DNA of 64,000 nt from JBEKIK01 sp963838495. Lineage in GTDB: Bacteria > Planctomycetota > Planctomycetia > Pirellulales > Thermoguttaceae. The notes beneath the pieces are model-generated. The model did not search any database. It was not told the origin of the DNA and saw only the letters and a list, made by a program, of their open reading frames with translations. How positions within the stretch are numbered: the stretch's first letter is position 1; each line of letters begins with the position of its first letter. The stretch lies in the NCBI GenBank assembly GCA_963838495.1, contig CAWIRC010000001.1:2542001-2606000 (forward strand). The letters are read 5' to 3'. This document shows positions 1 to 10,041 of this stretch, in pieces. Position numbers and translations under genes: made by a program.

Positions 1-1953
1 TCCATGTAATTGGGTGGCGGGAACCTTGAAGCCCAGGGCATTGAGCGGTTCGCTGTGAGGACCGTTGTAGCTGGGAGTCGGCTGGGGATTGGGTTCCACG
101 GGACCGATTTGCAGCACTCCGTTTGTGAGTTGCCAATCGCCGCCATATGTTAATTGCGAAGATATCCCGCCGCTTTGAAGCACCACGCGACCAGGGCCGC
201 TGACGTGGATCGTGGCATTGGTGGGCTTTGAATAATCGGTCGAATACTGTTGGACCGCGCTCGCCAAGGTCAGCACATCGCCGGCGCCGCCGGTTTTCAG
301 GTCAACGACGTTGCTCGGGTCAGCAGTGGCGTTCGCCGCTGCCGTAACGTTTCCATAATTCAGGGTGGCGGCGCCTGTGCCTAATAATGCGGAGCCTTTA
401 TACAGCGTGCAATAGCTGCCGGTGGAAATTCCGTATGTGATATTGTCGACTTGGAACGTCGCTCCCTGCTCGAGCTTGACGCTGCCGTCGCCAATGGCCG
501 AATAGCCCGAGCCGTTTACAGTGTTTATCCTAAGCGTGCCAGCCTGGACGTCCATGTTGCCGTGGAAGTAGCCCGGCGGATTCGAGTCGGGGCCGCTTAG
601 GGTCAGCGTGCCGGAGCCAATTTTCGTGAGCGCGGTCACGTTAATAGGGGAAGTAAGACATCCTGAAAGCTCAAGATTTCCGCCATTTGTATCGACCTTG
701 CTGGGTCCTGAGATGTTGATATTCTTGCTGAACAAAACGTCGCCGCCGGAAGCTCTTTGGAGCGTGCCTCCGTTGAGATACAGGATGCCGGTGGTGGGAT
801 TGACGTCCGCGCTGACTTGCATGATTCCTGCATCAATGCTGATGTTGCCGGAGTAGCTGGTATTGGCCACGCTGAAGGCTACAGCGCCCGAACCGGTCTT
901 GATCAAATCGAAAGCGCCATTAAGAATGCGCCGGCAAATGTATAAGTGCCGGTGGTATTTGTGACGTGAATTTCGCCCGGATTCAAGCCGGCGGTCACGT
1001 TGATCGTGCTGCCGGATGCTAGGCCTGCGTCGGTAAACTCAACAACGTCGCCGTCGTTGTAGTTTGTCGCAGTCGAGCTGTTCAGCCAATTAGTATTGGT
1101 CGTATTCCAAGTGTTACTGGGCGGATTCCAGGTCAACTGCGCTGCTCAGCGATAGGCCGGTGAATTTGACGTTGTCAAAACGGGTGTTCGCCGGATTCGT
1201 GGCTGTGGTGGCTCCATTCAGATAAACGCGAAATCGCATGTCGGGTTTGTCTGCCAAGTCGGAATTCGCGGTATAAAAATTTACAATGTTGCCGGTAAAC
1301 CAGGCACCGGTGCGCGAAGCATTCGCAATTGAGAAATCGGTCCACGTCGCCCCGCCGTCCGTAGAGTACTGCCAGTCTTGCGTGGCAAACGATGTGCTCG
1401 TAGCTCGATAATCGTAGGTGAGTTTGATGTTTTTATAGCCGGTAGTCGCTAAATCGAACTCAACATAGTTGCCGTTATTCGTGACCAGTGTAGTTGGACC
1501 TGTATAAGTCACACCGCTGTAAACGCTTCCATTGACATAATTGTACGTTTCGACGGCCAAAGCATGGTCGGGGTTGTTGAGAGGACCGGCAAAAGTTCCC
1601 CAACCGGCGGGTCTTGCCCCGGAGCCGTATCCCATAACGCCAAGAGTGGAAACATCGACTCTCGACAACGGCGTGCCGTCGCCTCTCAATGAGGTCGCAA
1701 AGAATCCCGACCCGGCCTGCAATATCGCTTTGCTCGTATCATCGTAATACTCGCCGTTGGGATATGGATTGGCAGTCGTATAAAACACGCCGGGGAAGGA
1801 ACCATCGGCGCCTTGGGAATTATTGAAATTCCACAGGTCCAGCACGTCCACACCCGCGTGTGCATGTCCGATCATGGCAAAAGGCAATATAACCGCGAAT
1901 AAGAGTGCCAAATAGCTGATTCTTGAATCGACAAAATTTTCTCTTCGCTCCAT
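1..1953 (-). CDS. Secreted autotransporter-type beta-strand repeat protein (partial, frameshifted)
   Basis: Surface or secreted protein that runs off the left edge of the window. The start at 1953 has an AGGAGGTG ribosome site at 1958-1965. It is followed by a signal peptide (ISYLALLFAVILPFAMIGHAHA) and a globular domain of about 250 residues. From about position 1125 downward come repeats of the autotransporter-associated beta-strand type (KTGSGAVAFS, YLNGGTLQ, SIDAGIMQ). Two single-base frameshifts break the frame: near 1125, where one extra base separates SSAV from TWNPPSNTW, and near 918, where one A is missing in TTCTTAATGG. With both repaired, the frame stays open to position 1. Many planctomycete proteins of this type end in PEP-CTERM, but the C-terminus lies outside the window. 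The ligand is unknown. Confidence 0.75.
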
Positions 1954-2423
1954 TCTGCACCTCCTAAGAAAGTATCTAAAAGTGTGAAACGCCGTGGTAT
2001 TAAAGTCTTGCATTTTTCAACCGCCCAAAATATCGATTTATTGGCATTCGATAGAAAACCAACTTGTTTTGCTGTGCTTGATTGCCGGGATTGGAAGAGA
2101 AAGTGCGATGATCTCGAGTCGTATGATTTTGGGGAATTCAAAGATTGAAATCTTAATCCCATTTAATGCCCTTACAGGGCCCATGTTTCTCGGCGATCAT
2201 CCGCCCGTTCTTCCATCTCCAAATATCACTTAAATGCTCCAGATCCATGCGATAAAGAGAAAAACACCGGGAATTGTTTCTTCCGTATCGCCTGGACGTG
2301 TTTTTCGGATCGAACTTGCGACATGGTGTTGATCCGGCCATCAAGCATGGCTGAAATGTACAGGTCGATTGTTAAAGGGTAATGACTCGAAGGTTAGCAT
2401 TAGATTTTTTTTCTGTTCAAACC
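1954..2423. other. Intergenic, no gene recognised
   Basis: 470 bases between the lipoprotein gene and the secreted repeat protein, both on the minus strand. It contains the ribosome site of the downstream gene at 1958-1965. Short open frames occur on both strands, but they have no recognisable motif or ribosome site and I do not call them. Confidence 0.5.
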
Positions 2424-2849
2424 TTATTTCGATTTCAGGTCGAAGTTGATGACGTTATCTCCCGCAACAACCTCTTTGCGTAAAGTGCTTGCGGTGTTGT
2501 ACTGCTTCGGGACCAACTCCGGCTTACCCGCGCGGGGGTTGGCCGTGCTGACACGGACGGTGTGCCAGTCTACGGCGGCCCCTTGGATATCTCGGATGTA
2601 ATTAAGCGAATAATTTCCGTCCTCGTCGGTAGCGCCCATGGATTCGCGCCCTCCGCTCTCGGGCCTGAAACCCACGCCGGCGCCTTTAAGCGGTTTCCCG
2701 TCAAGGGTGATTTTGCCGTGGACTGTGCCCAGCTTGGGGCGAGTGCTTTTTTCGCAGCCGGAAATCCCAAAAATCACGGCCATCCCAAGCAGGCACGCGG
2801 CCAAAGTGGACGGATGCTGCGGCGAATCCGTATGGAATGAATATTTCAT
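2424..2849 (-). CDS. Lipoprotein with transthyretin/carboxypeptidase-regulatory-like fold
   Basis: 141-residue probable outer-membrane or periplasmic lipoprotein. The N-terminal hydrophobic segment (LAACLLGMAVIFGISGC) ends in a lipobox-like cysteine near residue 32. The rest reads as one beta-sandwich repeat: VHGKITLDGKPLKGAGVGFRP, then a DEDGNYSL turn, which is typical of the carboxypeptidase-regulatory or transthyretin-like domains common in planctomycetes. It starts 12 bases after the stop of the DUF1559 protein on the same strand, so the two are very likely co-transcribed, a frequent planctomycete pairing. The function is unknown; binding or structural roles at the cell surface are an inference. 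Confidence 0.75.
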   Translation of the reverse strand: MKYSFHTDSPQHPSTLAACLLGMAVIFGISGCEKSTRPKLGTVHGKITLDGKPLKGAGVGFRPESGGRESMGATDEDGNYSLNYIRDIQGAAVDWHTVRVSTANPRAGKPELVPKQYNTASTLRKEVVAGDNVINFDLKSK

Positions 2850-2860
2850 GTTGGAACTTC

Positions 2861-3893
2861 TTATGGCGCCGAGGCCCCGCTGCCGTCGTTTATGCTGCCA
2901 AGGTAGGAATAAAGCTGAGAGTCAATGTCTTCGATTACAAAATGCACCGAGCCGTCGGCCATGCCGAAATGGGCGCCGCCGCGATGGTCGCTTCCCGCGG
3001 ACTCGAAGTACTTGTCGTTGAATCCGCCATGTTGCCCCAGGTCGCCTCCTTCAAATGCCTTGGCGGTATCGAACAAGGTGGACAGGCCCGCCACGGCCCA
3101 ACCGTCGTTGCTTGTGTTGCACGGGCCCCAGTATGTTGTATTTTCTCCCGGCGGCATCGGATCGGTGCCAAATCGCCGCTGCATTTCACCAATGGCAAAG
3201 GTGTGCGAAAGTCCGTCGCGGATATCCTTGATTTTCGTGGCATGGTTGGGCATAAAGATGCCGGCCAAGCTATATGTACGCCCATCCGGAGTTTTGCCGG
3301 AGGGAGGAATGTCAAAAAGATAATTGCCCGGCACAAAATTGTGACTGGGCTTTGTGGAAAAAAGGTTGTCCCAAGCGTTTTGCGCCGATGCACCCGCCAT
3401 AATCGGTTCCGCCGCTGGTCCACTTCTGGAACATGATCTGTTCGTCGCCGGGGCGTATGCCGGCGCGGCGGGTGGGACAGTACAGCACCTCCAAGTCCGT
3501 CGAGGCGACTTGCTTGTTGCCCAGGACGCTCTTGCTGAAATCCCATTGCTTGTAAAGCGACGTATGCTCCATGTGCGGCAGGATCTGCACGATCCAGCTT
3601 GTGCCCTGCATGTGAGACCAGGTGCTCGATGCCTCGCTCCAGGGATCGTAACTGGAGGAATAGCTCGGATAGTTCGGTCGCAATTTCGCGCCTGGCGGGA
3701 AAGCGGTCTGTAAGTTCACGTAGTTTTGCAACGCCAGCCCGATCTGCTTCATGTGGTTGGCACATGTCATACGCCGACCGGCTTCACGTGCAGCTTGAAC
3801 GGCGGGCAATAACAGAGCAATCAAAATTCCGATGATGGCGATAACCACGAGCAACTCCACCAGTGTAAATCCGTTTCGGTTTTGTTCCCGCAT
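2861..3893 (-). CDS. DUF1559 family, type IV pilin-like secreted protein (frameshifted)
   Basis: Pilin-like protein with the prepilin cleavage and methylation signal NGFTLVELLVVIAIIGILIALLLP at its N-terminus, followed by QAAREAGRRMTCANHMKQIGLALQNY and the C-terminal DUF1559 hallmark HFGMADGSVHFVIEDID. Planctomycetes carry dozens of paralogues; they are thought to form cell-surface or pseudopilus structures. I chose the ATG at 3893 because a GGAAAGG ribosome site lies 8 bases upstream; a GTG at 3932 is an alternative. One extra A in an A4 run near 3395 shifts the frame between TDYGGCIGA and NAWDNLFSTKPSHN; a single deletion restores about 343 residues, close to the family length. It is followed by the lipoprotein gene. 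Confidence 0.85.
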
Positions 3894-4565
3894 GAGCAAC
3901 GCCTTTCCGACCACGTTTCCTGTCTTCCGCACACAGCATGCTAGTGTTCGAAAATTAGCAATGGATAAGGAATCAGTTAAAAATGAGTAAGAGCTTCTAA
4001 CAGAATGAAATGAAAGGGGATTTTGTGTGCCACTGCTTGGTCACAAGCAGTGTTTTTTTGCTGTTTTTTACGGCACTGCTTGCAAGCAAGCAGTGGCACA
4101 CGTCATTTTGTTAGACGCTCTAAAGATATTGTGAGAGTCTATCGCAGCAGCAATAAAAATTTGCGCCAATTGGGAAATATCGCTAAGGTCAGCGATTTGC
4201 GCCAATGTGCCGAAGTAGGAGTTACATCGAATTTTCCTGTCAAGTGTTTGTCAATAAATAAGGAATAAGATGAGGAGCGAGTCTGTTCCCTGCCGCGCTC
4301 GTCGATAATATTGTAATTGCCTGTTGTTGTACCGATCTCTGCAAAATGGCGCGATATTGCAAAGCACGCCGCGCAGGAAGCCGAAAAGATCAACAAAGCC
4401 GGTTCTGGGACAACCGTGATAGAGACGGGGGTAACAGAATCCTAACAATCGCTAATCAAGTCCTCATACAATATCGCTATTATTACGTTTTCGGAAATTG
4501 ACTATTGTTGAAACACTCGTTGCGTTTCAGCAGTCCGGAACAATCTGAAAATGATGGAGAAAACC
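3894..4565. other. Intergenic region with palindromic repeats
   Basis: About 670 bases between divergently oriented genes. It contains two copies of a CACTGCTTG-type palindrome (4031-4052 and 4074-4095), listed separately. No convincing open frame or RNA gene was seen. The region is AT-richer than its neighbours. Confidence 0.5.
4031..4095. repeat. Paired CACTGCTTG palindromes
   Basis: Two palindromes back to back: CACTGCTTG-GTCA-CAAGCAGTG at 4031-4052 and CACTGCTTGC-AA-GCAAGCAGTG at 4074-4095. Each is flanked by a TGCCA or TGGCA extension, and the outer ends (GTGTGCCA and TGGCACAC) also mirror each other, so the whole element can fold as one large cruciform. The same 22-base core occurs at 20344-20365 and 38392-38413. 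Confidence 0.85.
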
Positions 4566-5537
4566 ATGCGACGCCGCGCTATTACCGCTTCCTCTTTCGT
4601 TTTTGTGATCATCTCGTCGGTCCAGTGCTTTGCCTTCAACACCGCTGGCCACAAAGTCTCGGGCGCGATCGCCTATGATCTCTTGTTGCAGAACAGTCCC
4701 GAAACCGTGGAGAAAATCGTTGCCCTGTTAAAACAACATCCATACTATGAGGAACATTGGAGGAGCGAATTGGATTCGCTGCGAGCCACCGACTGCGACT
4801 GCGGACTTTTTATGCTGGCCGCCGAATGGCCCGACGTGGTCCGGTCCGACAAAAAGCACGCCGAACTCAATCATCCGAAATGGCATTACACGGACGAGCC
4901 CTTCAGGCCCGCCGGGCAGTCGGAGTCGATAAGAACACTTCCGCCGGATGAAGAAAACATCATGACGGCCTACGAAAAGAACTTGACTATCTTGAAAAAC
5001 GGAGCCGAAACTCCGCAAAATCGAGCCATCGCCCTCTGCTGGGTCTTCCATTTGATCGGCGACATCCACCAGCCTTGCCATACCACTTCGCTGTTCACAA
5101 CCGACTATCCCCGCGGTGATAAGGGCGGAAACTCGGCGTTTATCAAAGCCAATCCCGGCGCCGAGCCCATGAAACTCCATTGGTTCTGGGACGAACTTGT
5201 TCTCGTCAGCGAGGATCTTAGCGACGCTCAAAGAAAATCAATTGAACTGAGGAATCGTCCCGAGTTTGCAAGATCAAAGTTAACTGAACTTGACACAGAA
5301 AGCTCTTTTAATGAATGGAAAAACTCCAGCGTAAGGCTGGCTAAGGAAGTTGTTTATCTCGATGGCAAGATGACAGGCAGTCCGAACAAGGAAACAGCGG
5401 TTGTGCTGCCGGAAGATTATGTTAAGACCGCGAAAGCGACCGGCGAGCGGCAAATTGTCCTGGCCGGATATCGAATGGCTGATGTAATGGAGAAATCCTT
5501 CGGTTTGGTACAGATCGTTGCGCGTCCGCACCCTTGA
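4566..5537 (+). CDS. Secreted S1/P1-type nuclease
   Basis: Zinc-dependent single-strand nuclease / 3'-nucleotidase of the S1/P1 family, which shares the phospholipase C fold. The start at 4566 is preferred over 4551 because TGGAG sits 6 bases upstream. A signal peptide (ITASSFVFVIISSVQCFA) leads into FNTAGHKV, where the first zinc-binding histidine lies. The other ligands are visible in order: AEWPD, LNHPKWHYTD, WVFHLIGDIHQPCH and LHWFWDE. The usual N-terminal tryptophan of the mature enzyme is replaced by phenylalanine if cleavage is after CFA. About 323 residues, normal for the family. It likely degrades extracellular RNA/DNA to nucleosides and phosphate, which fits the nucleotide-salvage genes that follow. 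Confidence 0.9.
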   Translation: MRRRAITASSFVFVIISSVQCFAFNTAGHKVSGAIAYDLLLQNSPETVEKIVALLKQHPYYEEHWRSELDSLRATDCDCGLFMLAAEWPDVVRSDKKHAELNHPKWHYTDEPFRPAGQSESIRTLPPDEENIMTAYEKNLTILKNGAETPQNRAIALCWVFHLIGDIHQPCHTTSLFTTDYPRGDKGGNSAFIKANPGAEPMKLHWFWDELVLVSEDLSDAQRKSIELRNRPEFARSKLTELDTESSFNEWKNSSVRLAKEVVYLDGKMTGSPNKETAVVLPEDYVKTAKATGERQIVLAGYRMADVMEKSFGLVQIVARPHP

Positions 5538-5571
5538 AGCGGCATGTAGTGAAACCGGCGCGGAGCGCGCC

Positions 5572-6261
5572 TCAAAGACCGGCCCCTTGCCTGCGCAGGC
5601 ATTCCTCCAGGACTTCCGCTGTCCTGCTGCAGCCGATGCGGGTGGCGCCCGCGTCGCGCAAGGCAAGCACCATGTCCAAGCTGCGAATGCCCCCCGCCGC
5701 CTTCACCTGCACGCGGGCTGGGCAGGAACGGCGCATCAACCGAACGTCATCTACGGTGGCCCCGCCTGTCCCAAAACCGGTCGAGGTTTTGACCCAGTCG
5801 GCCCGCAGCTCGCCGCAGATCTCGCAAAGACGGATCTTGTGTTCTTCCCGCAAGTAGCAATTCTCGAAAATCACTTTGACTTTGCCGCCGTAACCGTGAG
5901 TATTGTCAACCACTGCTCGGATTTCTTCCCGAACATACCGCCAGTCGTCGCTTAGAACCTTGCTGATGTTCACGACCATATCCAACTCCAACCCGCCGTC
6001 TTCGATTGCCTGTTGCACTTCGGCGACTTTCACATTTGTCGTATTGCTGCCGTGGGGAAAACCGATCACGGTGCTGGGGAGAACGCCGGATCCGCAGAGC
6101 GACTCCGAGCAACGCCGCAGATAATAGGGCAAGACGCATACACTGGCCACGTGATACTGCCGTGCCAGGCCAATGCCCCCTTCCAGCTCTTCGGCAGTCA
6201 TTGAAGGCTGCAACAGACTATGATCGATCATCTTGGCGATTTCCTGAACCGTACAATTCAT
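5572..6261 (-). CDS. deoC: Deoxyribose-phosphate aldolase
   Basis: Cytoplasmic class I aldolase cleaving 2-deoxyribose 5-phosphate to glyceraldehyde 3-phosphate and acetaldehyde in deoxynucleoside catabolism. 229 residues, normal for the short bacterial form. Catalytic residues can be placed by motif: Asp94 in ELDMV, Lys129 in KVKVIFEN, the Schiff-base Lys158 in DWVKTSTGFG, and Lys187 in QVKAAGGIR. It lies 20 bases downstream of the MFS transporter gene on the same strand, so the likely transcription unit is LOG protein - transporter - deoC. That order supports use of nucleoside-derived sugars. Confidence 0.95.
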   Translation of the reverse strand: MNCTVQEIAKMIDHSLLQPSMTAEELEGGIGLARQYHVASVCVLPYYLRRCSESLCGSGVLPSTVIGFPHGSNTTNVKVAEVQQAIEDGGLELDMVVNISKVLSDDWRYVREEIRAVVDNTHGYGGKVKVIFENCYLREEHKIRLCEICGELRADWVKTSTGFGTGGATVDDVRLMRRSCPARVQVKAAGGIRSLDMVLALRDAGATRIGCSRTAEVLEECLRRQGAGL

Positions 6262-6281
6262 ATCTTCGATCTCCTATGCAA

Positions 6282-7680
6282 CTAGATGGCGGCGGATTCC
6301 TTATTATAGCCGTGTGCTTTTGCGGGGACGATTCCCTTTTCGTCGATCACTACGATCAACCCGAAGAGAAAGATGGCCATGAAAACGACCGCGCTGGAAA
6401 ATGCCCAAATGAATCCATAACGCTTTGCGATCCAGGTGATGATGATGTTGCTGCAGGCTCCCATCAAATTGAGAATCCCGTTGTAAACGCCATAGATAAA
6501 GGCGGAACTCTTCGGCGTCGGCGCGAGGTCCACGGCGTTGATGGCCCATGCCCCCACGCTGGCGTTCATGACCAAAAGCGAGAGGCCGATCAGCACGGCG
6601 GTCGGGGCAACGAGCTTGAGTTTCGAGGTTTCCAGCGCCACGAGCATCATGACGATCATCATCCCCATCGGCACGCCGGCGCCGAGTTGCGCCCCTTGGC
6701 GTGGCCGTACTTGGCCACTAGTCCGTCGTTGATCGGCCCCGAAATGAGATAGCCGACGAACCCCGCGATAAAAGTCAGGCTCGTCCACGAGGCGCTCTTC
6801 ACGATGGAGAGTTGAAATGTATCGTACATGTAATTCGGAAGCCAGTTCAGGAATGTGAAGAGCACGTAGCCGAACGAGAGAAAGGTGAGAAACACGCCGA
6901 CGCCGTTGCGCGTCAGCATCACACCCGCCGCCTTTTTCATCTCCTCGCCGCTCAGGTGCGTTTCTTTTTTCCGCATGGGGGCCGCTCCGCTCACGCCCTG
7001 GATGAAGCGGAGTTCGCGCTCGTTGATCCAGGGGTGGGATTGGGGAGTGTCGCGGACAAGGAAAATCCAGATTGGAATCCAGAGAAGCCCCTGCGCCGAA
7101 GATGATGAAGGTCCATTGCCAACCGAACCAGTGAACGATCCATCCCGAAACGTAGACCCCGAACGCCGAACCGACGAACTGCCCCGAACCGGCCAGGGTG
7201 AAGGCGCGGCGCGTTCGCTCGGCGCGGACCAGGTGCTCGTGGCCTTGGCGTTGATGGGCCAGATCGGCGCTTCGCCGCGCCCATTAATCCGCGCACCACG
7301 CACCATGAAACCATGCTGTAGGCCAGCGCGCTGAGGATGGTGAAAATGGACCACCAACCGAGCGCGAACGAGGCCGCCTTGCGAATCCCCAGCTTGTCGG
7401 CAAACCATCCGCCGGGAAAATTAAAGAACGCGTACGCCAACCCCCACACGAACGAAATGCGCCCCATCTGCGCAATGTCGAAGCCAAACTGCTTTTCGAT
7501 GAGCGGGACCGAGACGGTGAAGTTTGCACGATCCATGTAGTTGATCACCACCGCGATAAAGATCATGAAGAAAACAAGATGGCGTACCTTTGTCATCCCT
7601 TTGCCCGCGAGAGAATGATCCTGCAAGTCCAGCGCGCCCGCGGTGGATCGCGGGCAAGATTGATTCGGCATAGCTGACAT
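6282..7680 (-). CDS. MFS transporter, anion:cation symporter-like (several frameshifts)
   Basis: Twelve-helix major facilitator protein. It starts at 7680 with an AGGAGG site upstream. The N-terminal helix ends with INYMDRANFTVSVPLIEK, a signature of the anion:cation symporter (ACS) branch that includes hexuronate, glucarate and phthalate carriers. At least four single-base frameshifts split it, near 7285, 7215, 7095 and 6690. Across them the protein reads on as GEAPIWPINAK, SGQFVGSAFGVYVSGWIVHWFGWQWTF, then LLWIPIWIFLVRDTPQSHPWI, and finally GVPMGMMIVMMLVALE. All helices are recoverable, so sequence error is more likely than gene death. Substrate unknown; its placement between a LOG protein and deoC hints at a nucleoside- or sugar-acid-type solute, which is inference. 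Confidence 0.75.
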
Positions 7681-7702
7681 CGTTTCGCCTCCTGGTGCGC
7701 GC

Positions 7703-8902
7703 CTATTGTTGAACGGCCTTCTGCGGAGGATGCACGCCGATGAACTCGACCAGTTCATCAGGATCGTCGGAGATCGTCAGCAGTTTTTCATACTCTTTGC
7801 CCTTCGCCAATTCCTTTACCAAGTCGTATATCTTTGTTTCCTGGGCATAACGTTTTTTTCCCAGGAAGACCATCGGACAGTAGTATCCAAGCGAACCATA
7901 ATGGTTCTGGGCGGCGGTCATGAAGACTTCCTCGGTGGTGCCCGCGCTTCCGGGAGCGAACACCACGCCGCAGGTCGCGGTCGAAACGAGCGCATCCTCT
8001 CGTATCGCGTTGGAAAAATACTTGGCTATCCGGGTCCCGAACAGATTGCAGGGCTCTTGCCCGTAGAACCATGTCGGGATAGCCAAATTGTCCCTGCCCT
8101 TCGGGTATTTCTTGAGAACCTCGTGGGCCTTATTGAGATATCCGGGACTTTTACCTTCCGGGGCGTCGGCCAATATTGCAAGCGCGTCTTTTACCGCATC
8201 TTGGCCATAGTCGGCCAGATATGCACCCAGGTTGCCGGCTTCCATCATGCCGGGCCCGCCGCCGGTCGAGACGAGGTAACCCCGCCTCGCCAAACCACAT
8301 GCCAAAAGGGCCACTTTCGCGTAGCAGGGGTCGTCGCGCCTGGCGCTGTGGCCGCCCATGATCGCCACGACCCTTCGCCGCGGCCCGCCCGCTCCATCAA
8401 TCCCAAGATATTCTCCCAGCGCCCGGTCGATAGCACGGTCGTGAATCCGCTGGGCAAGGGCGTCGATAACATTGGAACCATACCTGCCTTGTTTGACGTA
8501 GTACTCGTAGATTCGCTCGTCCATGCTGCCGCCATTCGTGCCGCTGCCGCCGGCGAACAATTCGGCGGGTGTGTAAAGATTTAAGCGGTACGGATCGTAA
8601 GGCAGCTTGGGAAGCGTCGGGAACACCACCGCGCCGCGTTCCACGAGCAGGCTCTCATCTTTGCTGCCGAACTTGCACCCCAAGAACACGGCGCCGCAGA
8701 CGTCGATCTTCTGCCACATGACCGGCGTTTGCCGGAAGTCGAGGCCGCGGATTACCGCGTTTTCCAAAGAAGTCCCTTCTTCCGCCGCGCTCAGCACGAC
8801 GCCGATCTCTCGAATCTCTCGGGGCGCCTGGCCCTCGCCCGCGTGCGCCATGAGCGGTGAAATTGCCAGTATCAGAACGAACCACCAAACTCGACGGCAC
8901 AT
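7703..8902 (-). CDS. LOG-family protein with signal peptide
   Basis: About 400 residues with a C-terminal LOG / 'lysine decarboxylase-like' Rossmann domain. The family signature is present as GGGPGMMEAGNLGAY and PGSAGTTEEVF, the PGGxGTxxE-type motif of nucleoside 5'-monophosphate phosphoribohydrolases, which split AMP-like nucleotides into base and ribose 5-phosphate. Unusually, the N-terminus is a clear signal peptide (VWWFVLILAISPLMAHA), and about 110 residues of unknown function precede the Rossmann domain, so the protein may act outside the cytoplasm. The start is taken at ATG 8902; a GTG at 8917 would add five residues. It is first in an apparent operon with the transporter and deoC. Confidence 0.75.
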   Translation of the reverse strand: MCRRVWWFVLILAISPLMAHAGEGQAPREIREIGVVLSAAEEGTSLENAVIRGLDFRQTPVMWQKIDVCGAVFLGCKFGSKDESLLVERGAVVFPTLPKLPYDPYRLNLYTPAELFAGGSGTNGGSMDERIYEYYVKQGRYGSNVIDALAQRIHDRAIDRALGEYLGIDGAGGPRRRVVAIMGGHSARRDDPCYAKVALLACGLARRGYLVSTGGGPGMMEAGNLGAYLADYGQDAVKDALAILADAPEGKSPGYLNKAHEVLKKYPKGRDNLAIPTWFYGQEPCNLFGTRIAKYFSNAIREDALVSTATCGVVFAPGSAGTTEEVFMTAAQNHYGSLGYYCPMVFLGKKRYAQETKIYDLVKELAKGKEYEKLLTISDDPDELVEFIGVHPPQKAVQQ

Positions 8903-9192
8903 GTTCAACTTTCTCACCGCTAGGATCAGAACTGGGGACAGACTGAAAATCTACTGCGAGAATGTTGGGCATTTGCAAGAAACGAGTTAGATCTCTGTTA
9001 GCGCAATACGTTCGGCTCAAAACAATACACAAAATTGTTTTTCATGGCATCCGCTTTGACTTTCACGCACCACCCCGAAGTTGCCCCTGGCATTTGCGGC
9101 AAAAACCGATCGAATTCCTTCCCTATTCTCATACTCCCCTAACACACGAGCGATAGAATGGGCTGCCCGAAATTGCCCGAGAAAGCCTGGAC
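8903..9192. other. Divergent intergenic region
   Basis: About 290 bases between the divergent LOG-protein and AMP nucleosidase genes. It must hold both promoters, but I see no clear consensus boxes, repeat or small gene in it. Confidence 0.4.
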
Positions 9193-9966
9193 ATGAAAAC
9201 AAAAGACGACATTGTCGGCAACTGGTTGCCGCGTTATACGGATACCCCGCTCGACGGTTTCGGCAATTATGTCTTGCTGACCAATTTCATCTCTTACATC
9301 GAGGAATTTGCACGCATCGAGAATAGCGAGATTCGCGGCCGTTTGAAGCCGATGCAGACCGCCACTTCCTCGGACGGAATTACAATCATCAATTTCGGCA
9401 TGGGTTCGCCGAATGCTGCCACAGTCTGCGATCTTTTATCGGCAGTTCATCCCAAGGCAATTCTATTCCTCGGCAAATGCGGCGGCTTGAAGCGCAAGCT
9501 CCAGGTGGGAGACTTCATTCTTCCGATAGCTGCCATCCGGGCCGAGGGCACATCCGAAAGCTACTATCCCCGGGAGATTCCTGCTCTACCCTCATTCCGT
9601 CTTCAAAAAGCGGTTTCCCATACCATCGTCGCCAACGAGCAAGACTATTACACTGGAACCGTCTACACCACGAACCGCCGGGTATGGGAACACGACCACG
9701 AGTTCAAGGATTACCTTCATCGGACACGCTGCATCGGCATCGATATGGAGACGGCCACCCTCTTCATTGCCGCCTTTGCCAACGAGATTCCACACGGGGC
9801 TTTGCTCCTGGTTTCGGATTTGCCGCTGACCGAAGAGGGCATAAAAACGGACATCAGCGATATAGCAGTTACGCAACGGTACGCCAAGCTCCATCTCAAG
9901 ATCGGCATCGAATCGCTGCGCGAATTGAAAAGTTCCGGGATTTCGGTGAAACATTTGATCTTTTGA
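9193..9966 (+). CDS. amn: AMP nucleosidase
   Basis: Phosphorylase-fold (PNP/UDP family) enzyme hydrolysing AMP to adenine and ribose 5-phosphate. 257 residues, matching the short AMP nucleosidase form found in Bacteroidetes and relatives rather than the roughly 480-residue E. coli enzyme. Visible landmarks are the glycine-rich INFGMGSPNAATV, the LFLGKCGGLKRKLQVGDFILP phosphate/ribose-site segment, the GIDMETATLF purine-site motif and SDLPLTEEG near the C-terminus. It is transcribed divergently from the LOG-domain gene, so two AMP-splitting-type enzymes stand side by side. Confidence 0.9.
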   Translation: MKTKDDIVGNWLPRYTDTPLDGFGNYVLLTNFISYIEEFARIENSEIRGRLKPMQTATSSDGITIINFGMGSPNAATVCDLLSAVHPKAILFLGKCGGLKRKLQVGDFILPIAAIRAEGTSESYYPREIPALPSFRLQKAVSHTIVANEQDYYTGTVYTTNRRVWEHDHEFKDYLHRTRCIGIDMETATLFIAAFANEIPHGALLLVSDLPLTEEGIKTDISDIAVTQRYAKLHLKIGIESLRELKSSGISVKHLIF

Positions 9967-10041
9967 TACGCGGCAGCCGACAGGCGCCGGATTCCGAACC
10001 GGGCGCCGCGTTCGGCGGGCTCACTTCGCCGGATTGACAAG

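Noticed and set aside
6282..7680. MFS gene as a true pseudogene
   Set aside because: All helices can be recovered by single-base corrections of the kind seen in essential genes of the same window, so sequence error is more likely.
7706..8584. 292-codon plus-strand open frame opposite the LOG-domain gene
   Set aside because: No recognisable domain; the minus strand carries the LOG signature motifs.
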